64,000 bases of DNA from Lachnospiraceae bacterium. Its GTDB lineage: Bacteria > Bacillota > Clostridia > Lachnospirales > Lachnospiraceae. The position numbers and the translations under genes are program-made. The stretch spans positions 62,001 to 126,000 of the forward strand of contig CAJTGD010000006.1 in NCBI GenBank assembly GCA_910575475.1, in the 5' to 3' direction. This document shows, one piece after another, positions 43,067-52,170 of the stretch; positions within the stretch are counted from its first letter, which is position 1; every line of letters begins with the position of its first letter. The notes below the pieces were generated by a model, which saw nothing but the letters and a program-made list of their open reading frames with translations, made no database searches and had not been told where the DNA came from.

Positions 43067-43900
43067 ATGTATCAGCTATGTGCGATGAACGGGCACTACA
43101 GATTTTATGAACTGGATGTATTTTTTGATGAGATTCAAAAAGCCGGATTTGTAAATGCGGAATTGTGGACCTCGCCCCATCACTATTTTGTAGATTATCA
43201 GCAGTACGACGATCCGGTAAAGCTCAGACACCTTGCAGAGTCTCATCAGGTGAAGATCCGGTGCATCTGCCCGGAGCAGACGAATCCTAAGCCCAATAAT
43301 GTTGCAGTAAAAGGAAAGGCTGCAAAAGAGCGGGTGTATGCGTATTACAGAAATATAGTCGATGCGGCAAAGGAAGCAGGGGCAGATAAGGTGCTGATCA
43401 CACCGGGATGGGCCTATTACAGTGAAGCAGTGGAAGAAGCGAGAAAACGGAGTGTGGAAATGCTCTCCAGAGTCAGCGAATATGCGGCCCAAAAGCAGAT
43501 ACTGCTTGTCATGGAAGCACTTCAGCCGGATGAGTCAAGGATTGCAAATACGGCTGCAGATTTAAAAGCATTGAAGCAGATGGTTGGAAATGACAACCTG
43601 AAGATCTGTCTGGATCTGGGTGCAATGGCAAGGATGGGAGAATCCATAGACGATTATTTTGAGGTATTTAAAAAGGACGTCGCCCATTGCCATTTTGTGG
43701 ACGGGGCCCCGGTGGGACATCTGGCCTGGGGAGATGGAGAACGGAGCATGAAGGATGACCTGGAGGCATTTGGCCGGAATGGTTATGAAGGGCTGCTTTC
43801 CCTGGAAAGCGTGAATGACAGGTATTACGAAAAGCCGTATCTGGCAGATCAGAAAACAATGGAATTATTTATGAAGAATCAGGGGGAAAAGGGCATATGA
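43067..43900 (+). CDS. FrlC-like sugar isomerase/epimerase
   Basis: TIM-barrel protein of 277 residues (AP-endonuclease-2/xylose isomerase-like). The C-terminal metal region is seen in CHFVDGAPVGHLAWGDGERS and GYEGLLSLESV, and ICLDLGAM carries another ligand. Its length and end pattern match E. coli FrlC, the fructoselysine 3-epimerase. AAAGGAGGAAAG precedes ATG 43067. It opens the PTS operon and overlaps the IIA gene by 4 bases. Confidence 0.75.
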   Translation: MYQLCAMNGHYRFYELDVFFDEIQKAGFVNAELWTSPHHYFVDYQQYDDPVKLRHLAESHQVKIRCICPEQTNPKPNNVAVKGKAAKERVYAYYRNIVDAAKEAGADKVLITPGWAYYSEAVEEARKRSVEMLSRVSEYAAQKQILLVMEALQPDESRIANTAADLKALKQMVGNDNLKICLDLGAMARMGESIDDYFEVFKKDVAHCHFVDGAPVGHLAWGDGERSMKDDLEAFGRNGYEGLLSLESVNDRYYEKPYLADQKTMELFMKNQGEKGI

Positions 43901-44310
43901 TACATTTTATTCTGGCTTCTCACGGAACCCTTGCAAAAGGGATGTATGAAAGCGTGAAGCTGATCGCAGGAGAGATTGAGAATATACATATTATTACTGC
44001 GTTTGTGGACAACAACGATATCAAAGGCATGGTAAGCGGCGAGATGGATTCTATTCCGGCAGAGGATACGGTCATCGCAGTGACAGACATTCTGGGCGGA
44101 AGTGTAAACAATGAGTTTATGAATTATCTGTCCAGGAAACGATTTTATCTGATCGCGGGAATGAATCTGCCGCTGCTAGTCCAGCTGTCTCTGACAATCG
44201 GAGAAGGCGACGACATTGACGGCGCGATAAAGGAACTGGTACACAGTCCGGAGGCTGCGCCGGTTTACTGCAATGAGAGATTAGAGCAGGCAGAAGATGA
44301 AGAGTTCTGA
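43897..44310 (+). CDS. PTS mannose-family IIA component
   Basis: 137 residues, the normal IIA size. The phospho-acceptor His is in LASHGTLAKGMYES (position 9). The conserved TDILGGSVNNEFMNYL and DxxD regions are visible. It receives phosphate from HPr and passes it to IIB. ATGA overlap with the upstream gene shows coupled expression. The protein is soluble. Confidence 0.92.
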   Translation: MIHFILASHGTLAKGMYESVKLIAGEIENIHIITAFVDNNDIKGMVSGEMDSIPAEDTVIAVTDILGGSVNNEFMNYLSRKRFYLIAGMNLPLLVQLSLTIGEGDDIDGAIKELVHSPEAAPVYCNERLEQAEDEEF

Positions 44311-44405
44311 CAGAGCGATCCTGTGTAAAGAAGCGGAAAGAAGAAGCATGACGGGTTTTACTGCCGGACGGCAGAAAAAAGATAGTCAAAAAAGGAGAGA
44401 CTTTT

Positions 44406-44876
44406 ATGATCAAACTGGTACGGGTAGACCACAGGCTCCTGCATGGACAGGTAGCGTTTTCGTGGACAAATGGATTAAACGCGGACTGCATTCTGGTGGC
44501 AAGCGATTCGGTCGTGAACGACGAAGTATGGAAAACCACATTGAAGCTGGGAAAACCAAGCGGGGTGAAGCTGGTGATCAAAAATATGGAAGATTCCATA
44601 AAAGCATTGAACAGCGGAGTGACGGATAAATATAACCTGATCATTGTTGTACAGACGATTGCAGATGCAAAGCGTCTGGCAGAAGGGTATACAGAAATCA
44701 AAAGTATCAATCTGGGAAATACAAAAGAAAGCAGCGTTACGAAACAGATCAGCAAGCAGGTCTTTGTTACAGAAGAAGAACAGAAGATCGTGAAGGAACT
44801 GATCGGAAAAGGAATCGAAGTGGAGATACGGGCGCTGGTGGATGACAGCAAAATATTGGCATCAAAGGTGCTTTAG
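44406..44876 (+). CDS. PTS mannose-family IIB component
   Basis: 156 residues, starting MIKLVRVDHRLLHGQVAFSW, where the His in RLLHGQV is the phosphorylated residue. SDSVVNDEVWKTTLKLGKPS is a further family pattern. AAAAGGAGAGA precedes ATG 44406. It sits between IIA and IIC, in the usual order for this class. Confidence 0.92.
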   Translation: MIKLVRVDHRLLHGQVAFSWTNGLNADCILVASDSVVNDEVWKTTLKLGKPSGVKLVIKNMEDSIKALNSGVTDKYNLIIVVQTIADAKRLAEGYTEIKSINLGNTKESSVTKQISKQVFVTEEEQKIVKELIGKGIEVEIRALVDDSKILASKVL

Positions 44877-44891
44877 GAGGAGGAACGAGTT

Positions 44892-45680
44892 ATGAATACA
44901 TTGATACAGGCTTTATTGATTGGTTTGATCGCGGCATACGGCGTGCTGGATTATCAGCTGGGGACTTTGTATACGTTCCGTCCGATCGTGCTGGGGCCTC
45001 TGGTAGGGCTGGTACTGGGAGATCTGGGTGCAGGGCTTACGATCGGGGCCAGCCTGGAATTGTTCTTTATGGGAGCGATATCCGTGGGCGCATATATTCC
45101 GCCGGATGTGATCGCCGGGGGCGTGCTGGCGACCGCATATGCGATCAGCCTTGACAAAGGAGTGGATGCAGCGATCACGCTGGCTATGCCGATCGCACTT
45201 TTGGTGCTGGCGCTGGATAACTTTGTAAATGCGCTGCTTCCGCTGATCTTAAAGATTGCGGATAACGGAGCTGCGGAAGGAAATCCGAAAAAGATACGCA
45301 TGATCCACTGGGCATATGGCCTGGTTACCACGGCAATTAAATTTGTAGTGGTATTCCTCGCCTTTTATCTGGGAGCAGATGCCATGCAGAAAGTACTGGA
45401 TATGATCCCACAGGTGATCATAGACGGAATGGGCGTGGCCGCAGGGCTTCTGCCGGCCATGGGATTTGCGATGCTCATGCGCATGATCCTGAATAAAAAA
45501 CTGATCCCGTTCTATTTTCTGGGATTTGTCCTGAGCGCGTATCTGAATCTTCCGGTACTGGGAGTGGCGATCGTGGGTGTTATAATCGTGATTGAAAAGT
45601 TTGGTTTATTAGAGCCGAGGCCGGCGGCAGCAACGGCAGGCGCAGAAACGGCAGAGGAGGTAGACGACGATGACTTCTAA
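44892..45680 (+). CDS. PTS mannose-family IIC component
   Basis: Membrane permease of 262 residues with several helices. FRPIVLGPLVGLVLGDLGAG and GAISVGAYIPPDVIAGGVL are family hallmarks, as is DGMGVAAGLLPAMGFAML. AGGAGGAGG precedes the ATG. It forms the channel with IID, whose gene overlaps its 3' end by 11 bases. Confidence 0.92.
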   Translation: MNTLIQALLIGLIAAYGVLDYQLGTLYTFRPIVLGPLVGLVLGDLGAGLTIGASLELFFMGAISVGAYIPPDVIAGGVLATAYAISLDKGVDAAITLAMPIALLVLALDNFVNALLPLILKIADNGAAEGNPKKIRMIHWAYGLVTTAIKFVVVFLAFYLGADAMQKVLDMIPQVIIDGMGVAAGLLPAMGFAMLMRMILNKKLIPFYFLGFVLSAYLNLPVLGVAIVGVIIVIEKFGLLEPRPAAATAGAETAEEVDDDDF

Positions 45681-46509
45681 AGAAACAATGGGACAGGAAC
45701 AGGGACTGGTAACAAGGAAGGATCTGCGGAAAATGGCTGTAAATACAGGCGCGTTGGGAATGGAATACAGCTGGAATTATCCAAGGCAGATGAATGTGGC
45801 GTTCTGTCTGATGATCGAGCCGATCCTGCGCAAGATTTATAGAAACGATCCCGATGGATATGCGAAAGCACTGACCCGCCATATGGCATTTTTTAATATT
45901 ACGCCGCAGCTTGCGCCGTTTGTAGGCGGCGTGGCAGTATCAATGGAGGAAAAAGTCGCTAAGGGAGAGATGGAAGGAGAAGCGATCGACAATGTGAAGG
46001 CAGCATTGATGGGGCCTCTTTCCGGCGTAGGCGACTCCATTTTCCTGGGATGCATCCGCGTGATCGCAGTTGCAGTCGGGGTTTCCCTTGCCATGAATGG
46101 AAATATACTGGGGCCGATCTTATATTTCCTGATCTATAATATTCCTGCGTTCCTGCTCCGTTTTGCAGGGGCGGAAAAAGGGTATGACCTGGGATTCACT
46201 TACCTTGCGAAAGCACAGAAGAGCGGTCTGATGGACACGTTCATGTACGGCGCGGGAATATTGGGTATCATGGTGATCGGAGCCATGTCAAAGGATATGG
46301 TCTATGCAACCATGCCGCTGCAGATCGGTTCCGGAGACTATGCGACGACTCTGCAGGAGGTCTGTGACAGCATTCTGCCGGGAATGCTGGGGATGGGAGC
46401 AACCTGGGCCTATTACTGGGCGCTGAAAAAGAAGATCTCTCCGATGGTGCTGATCGCTGTAAGTATCGTATTGGGAGTATTGGGGGCATGGATCGGACTT
46501 CTGGCCTAA
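45670..46509 (+). CDS. PTS mannose-family IID component
   Basis: 279 residues. TRKDLRKMAVNTGALGMEYS and MKAALMGPLSGVGDS-type sequence (here VKAALMGPLSGVGDS) mark the IID family, followed by the C-terminal membrane segments. GAGGAGGTAG precedes ATG 45670 within the end of the IIC gene. Together IIA-IID make a complete mannose-class PTS, whose members import mannose, fructose, gluconeogenic amino sugars and Amadori compounds such as glucoselysine. Confidence 0.92.
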   Translation: MTSKETMGQEQGLVTRKDLRKMAVNTGALGMEYSWNYPRQMNVAFCLMIEPILRKIYRNDPDGYAKALTRHMAFFNITPQLAPFVGGVAVSMEEKVAKGEMEGEAIDNVKAALMGPLSGVGDSIFLGCIRVIAVAVGVSLAMNGNILGPILYFLIYNIPAFLLRFAGAEKGYDLGFTYLAKAQKSGLMDTFMYGAGILGIMVIGAMSKDMVYATMPLQIGSGDYATTLQEVCDSILPGMLGMGATWAYYWALKKKISPMVLIAVSIVLGVLGAWIGLLA

Positions 46510-46559
46510 AAGGATCGGGGATATACGGTGATTTTTAAAAGAAAGCAGGTGGATTTTTA

Positions 46560-47216
46560 ATGAAGACGGCAAAATATATAGACTATATTGATGATCCAAA
46601 TGATAGCTTTGACCAATATCTGGAAAAAGCAAAGGCGTATGATTTCCGGTGTGTTTTCGCGGATATTGATACCTTCGGCCATGCAAAAGAAGTGCTGAAA
46701 GACACAGATATCATCATTGCAGGGGCTGTAGATTTTCCAGACGGCGTCCTTGGGACGGAAGAAAAGCTGGAAGTATTTCGGGCATATGAGGCTGCAGGTT
46801 TCCGGGAGATCGACTATGTGCTGAACCAGAAAATGGTGGAAGAACGGGATTATGATGGAATCGGTGAGGAAATGAGCCGGATTGCCGAATACTGCAGGGC
46901 GCACGGCATCATGGACAAAGTAATCGTTGAGATGTGCAAACTGGACGGGGATGACGGAGCAAAGCAAAAAATCTGTGAGATTGCCAAAAAAGTGAGCCCT
47001 GCCTGCTTAAAAACTTCCACCGGAAGAAGCTTTGGCGGAGCAAAACTTTCGGACGTAAAGCTGATGAAGGAAGTTTTGGGAGATTCGGTAAAGATCAAAG
47101 CTGCAGGCGGTATACGGGATTATGAAACCGCCCGTGCGTTTATAGAAGCAGGCGCCTCCATTCTTGGTGCGACTGCCGGGATTGCGATTGTGAAAGGGTG
47201 TTCCGGGAAAGAATAA
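46560..47216 (+). CDS. DeoC-like class I aldolase
   Basis: 218 residues, deoxyribose-phosphate aldolase fold. The Schiff-base Lys is in CLKTSTGRSFGGAKLSDVKL, and the ending KIKAAGGIRDYETARAFIEA matches DeoC/LacD-type barrels. It could cleave a phosphorylated sugar derived from the imported compound into two smaller pieces. Aldolases of this kind are not part of the E. coli frl or Salmonella gfr pathways, so it is the main departure from those. CAGGTGG precedes the ATG. It ends the first operon. Confidence 0.8.
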   Translation: MKTAKYIDYIDDPNDSFDQYLEKAKAYDFRCVFADIDTFGHAKEVLKDTDIIIAGAVDFPDGVLGTEEKLEVFRAYEAAGFREIDYVLNQKMVEERDYDGIGEEMSRIAEYCRAHGIMDKVIVEMCKLDGDDGAKQKICEIAKKVSPACLKTSTGRSFGGAKLSDVKLMKEVLGDSVKIKAAGGIRDYETARAFIEAGASILGATAGIAIVKGCSGKE

Positions 47217-47251
47217 TTGGTATATAAAAATAAAAAAATGGTTCAAAACTA

Positions 47252-47279
47252 TTGACAAATAAATTTTATTTGGTATATT
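47252..47279 (+). promoter_or_regulatory. Promoter of the FrlB-like gene
   Basis: TTGACA (47252-47257) and TATATT (47274-47279), 16-base spacer. Confidence 0.7.
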
Positions 47280-47290
47280 AATAATATCAA

Positions 47291-47311
47291 GTGGATTAGT
47301 CGACGAACCAC
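47291..47311. promoter_or_regulatory. GTGGATTA dyad operator, site 3
   Basis: GTGGATTA-N7-AACCAC (47291-47311), 11 bases past the promoter, matching sites 1 and 2. It links both operons to one regulator. Confidence 0.7.
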
Positions 47312-47356
47312 AATGGATATTAAGAAGATCAAAAGAAGGGAAAGGAAGAGATCAAA

Positions 47357-48373
47357 ATGGCATTGAGAAATTTTAATCTGGAAAAATATTTGAAGGACGG
47401 AGCGAATACATATGCACAGCGCGCCAATATTGAGGCAATGGCGGACCATGTGTCGGAAAAAGGATTTGACAATCTGGTAATCCTCGGGATCGGAGGAACC
47501 TGGGCGGAGTGGTATCCGGTAGTAAAGGTGATGGAGCATTATACAAAGCTTCCGGTACACCTGGAGAATGCGGCGGAGATCCTGGTAAAGGCTGACAAGG
47601 ATTTCCTTACGGAGAGTTCCTGTGTAGTAACAGCTTCTGCATCCGGGGATACAAAAGAGATCCTGCAGGCAGTGAAGATGGTAAAAGGGATGGGGATTCC
47701 GGTATATGGATTTACAAAAAATGCGGAGACTCCTCTTGCAAAGCTCCTCACAGAAGCTGTTTACAATCCGTGCGGAGACTGTGAAGATTCTTATCTGATG
47801 TATTTCATGTTTGCGCTCCGCCTGCTCTGCAACAGGGGTGAATACGAGGACTATCCGAGATGGGCGGACCAGATGAAGAATGTACATAAGAACCTGGTGC
47901 GTATCCGCGAGGAATTTGAGCCAAGAGCAAAGGAACTGGCACAGAAATATGCAAAAGAGCCCTATACCATGTTTGTAGGCTCCGGAGTACTCTGGGGTGA
48001 GACCTATCTCTTCTCCATGTGCATCCTGGAAGAGATGCAGTGGGTTCGGACAAAATCCGTTACATCCGCAGACTTTTTCCACGGACCGCTGGAACTGGTC
48101 GAGAAGGATGTACCGCTGTTCCTGGTAAAAGGGGAAGATGAATACCGGGAATTGGATGAAAGAGTAGAACGCTTTGCAAAGACAGTTACGGATAAGCTGG
48201 AAGTATTCGATACGAAAGCGTTTGACCTGGAAGGAATAGATGACGACTTCCGTGTGATCTGTTCTCCGATGATCATTACGGCAATCCTAACAGAGCGTCT
48301 GGCAGTACATTATGAACTTGTGACCGGACACAGCCTGCAGTTCCGCCGTTACTATCGTCAGTTCGACTATTAA
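47357..48373 (+). CDS. frlB: SIS-domain sugar deglycase (FrlB/GfrF-like)
   Basis: 338 residues, two SIS domains. NLVILGIGGTWAEWYPVVKV and CVVTASASGDTKEILQA form the sugar-phosphate site. The region SADFFHGPLELVEKDVPLFL matches the 'F-x-HGPLEIVEPGVPF' block of E. coli fructoselysine-6-phosphate deglycase FrlB, and the ending RRYYRQFDY parallels its RRYYGGLVEY. It probably splits an Amadori 6-phosphate to a hexose 6-phosphate and an amine. Glucosamine-type deaminase or isomerase activity cannot be excluded. Confidence 0.78.
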   Translation: MALRNFNLEKYLKDGANTYAQRANIEAMADHVSEKGFDNLVILGIGGTWAEWYPVVKVMEHYTKLPVHLENAAEILVKADKDFLTESSCVVTASASGDTKEILQAVKMVKGMGIPVYGFTKNAETPLAKLLTEAVYNPCGDCEDSYLMYFMFALRLLCNRGEYEDYPRWADQMKNVHKNLVRIREEFEPRAKELAQKYAKEPYTMFVGSGVLWGETYLFSMCILEEMQWVRTKSVTSADFFHGPLELVEKDVPLFLVKGEDEYRELDERVERFAKTVTDKLEVFDTKAFDLEGIDDDFRVICSPMIITAILTERLAVHYELVTGHSLQFRRYYRQFDY

Positions 48374-48403
48374 AAAGCTGTCGGAACAGTTTTTGAAAAA
48401 GAG

Positions 48404-48446
48404 AAAGGCCTCTCCTAAACCGTATCGTACAGGAGGGGCCTTTTGC
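48404..48446 (+). terminator. Terminator after the FrlB-like gene
   Basis: AAAGGCCTCTCCT pairs with AGGAGGGGCCTTT with one mismatch, then TTTTG. The HAD gene starts 20 bases later, so some read-through is likely. Confidence 0.75.
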
Positions 48447-48465
48447 CATAAAAAAGGAGAAGAAA

Positions 48466-49122
48466 ATGAAGCGTGCTGTGATTTTTGACCTGGACGGGGT
48501 ATTGATAGACAGTGAAGGAATCTATTTTACATGGACAAAAGAATTTTTTGAGGAAAACGGTATCCTGATATCAAGGGAAGATATCCTGAGTCTGGCTGGT
48601 TCTTCTGAAAAATTCAGTGACCAGAAGATCTATGAGTGGTGGGAAGCCGCAAAGCATGACGGAAGGAGCAGGAAAGCCGTTCTCAGTCTGTATAACGCAT
48701 ATTGTGAGGCGCAGCCTTTTTCTTATGCGGAAATTATAAATCCGGGGGCAAGGGAGGTGCTGCAGTATCTGAAAGAAAACAAGATAAAAACAGCGGTGGC
48801 CTCTTCTTCCCCGATGCATGCCATCAGGAATGCGCTGGAAGAAACCGGACTGATGCAATACTTTGATACGTTTGTCAGCGGAAATATGTTTCCGGAGAGT
48901 AAACCGGATCCGGAAATTTACCTTTACACGATGAGACAGCTTGGATTGTCAGGAGAATCCTGTATAGCGGTAGAGGATTCGGAATACGGCGTGCGGGCAG
49001 GAAAAAGGGCGGGTATGACCGTCATTGCGAAACGGGATCCCAAATTTGATTTTGACCTGTCCGAGGCGGATTATCGGATCGATCATCTGATCGAATCATT
49101 AGAGATCATAAAAAGAATATAA
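48466..49122 (+). CDS. HAD family hydrolase, beta-phosphoglucomutase-like
   Basis: 218 residues. Motif I is VIFDLDGVLIDSEG with both catalytic Asp, motif II TAVASSSPMHAIRNAL, motif III with GNMFPESKPDPEIYL and motif IV CIAVEDSEYGVRAGKRAGM. Either a phosphatase or a sugar-phosphate mutase; the cap domain is consistent with both. In this operon it may dephosphorylate or isomerise the released sugar phosphate, or deal with dead-end metabolites. Confidence 0.88.
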   Translation: MKRAVIFDLDGVLIDSEGIYFTWTKEFFEENGILISREDILSLAGSSEKFSDQKIYEWWEAAKHDGRSRKAVLSLYNAYCEAQPFSYAEIINPGAREVLQYLKENKIKTAVASSSPMHAIRNALEETGLMQYFDTFVSGNMFPESKPDPEIYLYTMRQLGLSGESCIAVEDSEYGVRAGKRAGMTVIAKRDPKFDFDLSEADYRIDHLIESLEIIKRI

Positions 49123-49138
49123 GTAAGGAGTTGAAATT

Positions 49139-50479
49139 ATGCAGAGCCGTAAAACGGCATTCCTGAAAGAATTTTTCTTCCTGGCCGTACCGGTCATGCT
49201 GCAGTCATTGTCAGGGAATATACTGAACATCTGCGATACCATGATGGTGGGAAGGATATCGGAAATAGCCATAAGCGGGGTAACAGTAGCAAATAAAACG
49301 TATTTCATATATACGCTGGTCATATTCGGCGCAAGCAGCGGGATCAGCATCTTTATGGCACAGTATTACGGATCCGGAAGGATCAAGGTCTGCAACGGGA
49401 TATTCCGGTTTGGCATATGGATGTGTGCGGGCATCGGAGCGGCATTCCTGCTTTTCCTTTCGGCAGCGCCTTCTGCGGCAGTAGGACTATATGTGAAAAC
49501 GCCGGAGACCATAGAGGTCAGCCTTTCCTATATCCGGGTCGTAAGATTTTCTTATATACCGGCAGCCGTAAGCGCGGTCTGCGCCGTATATCTGCGGATC
49601 ATGCAGAAGGCGCAGATCCCCATGCTGACAGGCTTTGCGTCGATGCTTCTGAATGTGCTTCTGAATTATGCCCTCATCTATGGACATTTGGGCTTTCCGG
49701 CCATGGGAGTGACCGGCGCGGCGATAGCGACACTGCTTTCCCGGTGTATGGAGATGGCGGCAGTGACAGCTGCTTTCTGGACGGTATTCCGAAAAAGCGA
49801 ACGCGGGACGGAACGTCTTACAAGGGAAACAAAGTGGTTCATGGTACAGAAGATCATCCCTCTGATCTGCAACGAGACGATCTGGGCGGTCGCTCTGACA
49901 ATGGTTTTCCGGAATTACTGCAGGATCAATGAGGAATATATCCCGGCCATTACGGTGGTGGATAATGTGTTTGACCTGGTCAATGTAGCTTTTGCCGGTT
50001 GTTCTACGGCAGCGGGAGTGATGATGGGGAAAATACTCGGAGCGGGAAGGCTTCAGGAGGCAGGAAAAGCCTCATCCAAAATGATCAGGATCAACCTGGC
50101 TGTGACCATTGGCAGCAGTATTCTGGTGATCGTGACAGCGCCCCTGATCCCGGGGATCTTTTCGCTGGCGGGCGATTCGCTCCTGGCGGCGTTAGGGCTT
50201 CTGCGGATCAGGGCGTTATTCTGCTGGATGTATGGATACGGGGAAACGATATATTACATTCTCCGGGCGGGAGGTGATACAAAGGCAGTATTGATGGTAG
50301 ACGGGTTATGCGTTGTTTTTGGACCGCTCCTGGTGAGCAGCATTCTGGCGGCATTCACCGGGTTTTCTCTGCAGAGAATATACTTTTTGACAGAGGCGTC
50401 TAATATTTTAAAGGTGGTCATTGCGACCTGTCTGCTGAAGCAGGGCGCATGGCTGAAAAATCTGACAGAGGGTAAATGA
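49139..50479 (+). CDS. MATE family efflux transporter
   Basis: 446 residues, about 12 membrane helices, two related halves. LAVPVMLQSLSGNILNICDT, MMVGRISEIAISGV, and LLNVLLNYALIYGHLGFPAM with GVTGAAIATLLSR are typical. It would use a Na+ or H+ gradient to export an amine, a toxic intermediate or a drug. In this operon it could expel the amine released by deglycation or surplus product; this is speculation. Confidence 0.88.
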   Translation: MQSRKTAFLKEFFFLAVPVMLQSLSGNILNICDTMMVGRISEIAISGVTVANKTYFIYTLVIFGASSGISIFMAQYYGSGRIKVCNGIFRFGIWMCAGIGAAFLLFLSAAPSAAVGLYVKTPETIEVSLSYIRVVRFSYIPAAVSAVCAVYLRIMQKAQIPMLTGFASMLLNVLLNYALIYGHLGFPAMGVTGAAIATLLSRCMEMAAVTAAFWTVFRKSERGTERLTRETKWFMVQKIIPLICNETIWAVALTMVFRNYCRINEEYIPAITVVDNVFDLVNVAFAGCSTAAGVMMGKILGAGRLQEAGKASSKMIRINLAVTIGSSILVIVTAPLIPGIFSLAGDSLLAALGLLRIRALFCWMYGYGETIYYILRAGGDTKAVLMVDGLCVVFGPLLVSSILAAFTGFSLQRIYFLTEASNILKVVIATCLLKQGAWLKNLTEGK

Positions 50480-50607
50480 GCAGCCTGATCGGATTCCTGT
50501 TGTTCACGGAAAAAGAAACCCCTGAATTTGGTATACAAATTTAATGAAAAGGAGTATAATCAAAGAAGTTAATTTGTGAGATACCAACAAAAACAGGAGA
50601 AAAGATC

Positions 50608-51369
50608 GTGAAGCTATTGAACAAGGATGCATTAATTGCCCGGGAGATCAAGTATTATATCATGAAAGAAAAGCTGACAGAATATATGAAGCTCCCGGCA
50701 GAACGTGAACTGGCAGAGCGCTTTCAGGTGCAGAGGGCGACTGTCCGCTCTGCGCTGCAGATGCTGGTGACAGAAGGAGTGATCGAGGCAAGAGAAAGGA
50801 GCGGTTACTATATAAGACCGCAAAAGATAGAAGAAGGACTGAGAGGAATCAGCTCCTTTTCCCAAAAGGCGCTTGAATGCGGAAAGCAGTTAAGCAATGA
50901 ACTGCTTGCGTTTGAGCGGATCGAGACAGATAAAGGGTTTTCAGCAAAGATCAGGCAGCCCATCGGATTCCGGATGTATAAGATCACGCGTGTCCGTTAT
51001 TTGACGAATGAAGGGATCAGTCTGCCGGTGGCTCTGGATTATTCCTATATTCCGGAACAGATCGCGCCGAAGCTGATGAAATATAATCTGGAGGAGCGTT
51101 CCCTGCTTGAGATCCTGAAGGCGGAATATCAGGTGGTACCGGCGCGGGGGGAGCAGATCGTCGAAATCGTTTATGCGAACCAGGAAGAAGCAAAGGTGCT
51201 CCAGGTATCGAATATGACGCCGTTAGTGAAGAAAACAGGAATCACGTATGATGCGGATGAACAGCTGATAGAATATGTCTTTTCCATTAAAAGAAAGGAC
51301 TGGGTTGTGTTTAAGCAGTGTAACCCGTTGATTGATCAGAAGTTGGGAGGGGAGCAGTATGGACTATAG
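50608..51369 (+). CDS. GntR family regulator with UTRA domain (1)
   Basis: 253 residues. The winged helix shows KLPAERELAERFQVQ-like sequence (here MKLPAERELAERFQVQRATV) followed by RSALQMLVTEGVIEARERSG. The C-terminal UTRA domain, GFRMYKITRVRYL and TPLVKKTGITYDADEQLIEY, senses a sugar phosphate. ATG/GTG at 50608 follows CAGGAGAAAAG. It is one of two UTRA regulators in tandem, the second overlapping by 11 bases. It probably controls the three GTGGATTA dyads. Confidence 0.9.
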   Translation: MKLLNKDALIAREIKYYIMKEKLTEYMKLPAERELAERFQVQRATVRSALQMLVTEGVIEARERSGYYIRPQKIEEGLRGISSFSQKALECGKQLSNELLAFERIETDKGFSAKIRQPIGFRMYKITRVRYLTNEGISLPVALDYSYIPEQIAPKLMKYNLEERSLLEILKAEYQVVPARGEQIVEIVYANQEEAKVLQVSNMTPLVKKTGITYDADEQLIEYVFSIKRKDWVVFKQCNPLIDQKLGGEQYGL

Positions 51370-52096
51370 GATGCCATTGTATATTCAGCTCCAGGATATC
51401 ATTACAAAAAAAATAGAGGAGCAGGTGTTCCTGCCGGGCGAAAAGATCCCGAGCGAACGGGAACTTGCGGAAACCTATGGCGTGAACAGGATGACGGCCA
51501 AACGTGCCGTTAACCAGCTGGTTGAAAAAGGATACCTGTACCGGGTACAGGGAAGCGGGACTTATGTAGATAAACCGAAGCGCACGAAGCTGAACATGGA
51601 ACTTTCCGCGGAGGACCGAAATACCGGTATCACAGCCATGCTGAAAAAATCCGGAATGCAGGGACGGAATATTGTACTGGGAAAAGGGGACCTGGAACCC
51701 AGCGATTACTATGCGTATTATCTGGGGATCGGGAAAGAGGATGTTGTCTGGGGACTGCACAGAGTGCGTTTAAGTAAAGAAAAACCGATCGCAGTTGAAT
51801 ATTCCTATGTACCTAAAAAATATTTTGAAGACATTGACGAGACTGACTTTGAAAAGGTGTCTTTATATGATTACATGGATGCAAGAGACCACCTGCCCCG
51901 GCATTTTAACCAGGAGCTGCAGGCGGTGGAGGCAGGAGAAAAAGAAGCGGGGCTTCTTCAGGTGGAAAAAGGAAGTACTATATTTCGGGTAACATATATA
52001 GGCGCGGACAGGAACTACACGATCGTAGAACACACAGAGGCCTATGTGAATCCGGAATTGATCGAATTTCATTATCAGACAGAGGCAGTTCGGTGA
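51359..52096 (+). CDS. GntR family regulator with UTRA domain (2)
   Basis: 245 residues from ATG 51359, which has GGGAGGGGAG just upstream inside the previous gene. HTH: MPLYIQLQDIITKKIEEQVF, PGEKIPSERELAETYGVN. UTRA: YYLGIGKEDVVWGLHRVRLS, IAVEYSYVPKKYF and VEHTEAYVNPELIEFHYQ. It resembles FrlR/YvoA-type regulators. Two tandem paralogues may bind the same operator as a heterodimer or sense different intermediates. Confidence 0.9.
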   Translation: MDYRMPLYIQLQDIITKKIEEQVFLPGEKIPSERELAETYGVNRMTAKRAVNQLVEKGYLYRVQGSGTYVDKPKRTKLNMELSAEDRNTGITAMLKKSGMQGRNIVLGKGDLEPSDYYAYYLGIGKEDVVWGLHRVRLSKEKPIAVEYSYVPKKYFEDIDETDFEKVSLYDYMDARDHLPRHFNQELQAVEAGEKEAGLLQVEKGSTIFRVTYIGADRNYTIVEHTEAYVNPELIEFHYQTEAVR

Positions 52097-52170
52097 TCCT
52101 GCGCAGAATGTGATCTTCCATATATCATTCCAGACCAGTCCAAAAAAATATGTGAAAGGAATGGTAAAAA

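Noticed and set aside
44297-44629. 110-codon plus frame between PTS IIA and IIB
   Set aside because: It is an overlapping frame through the start of the IIB gene. IIB has a ribosome site and the HRLLHGQV active site.
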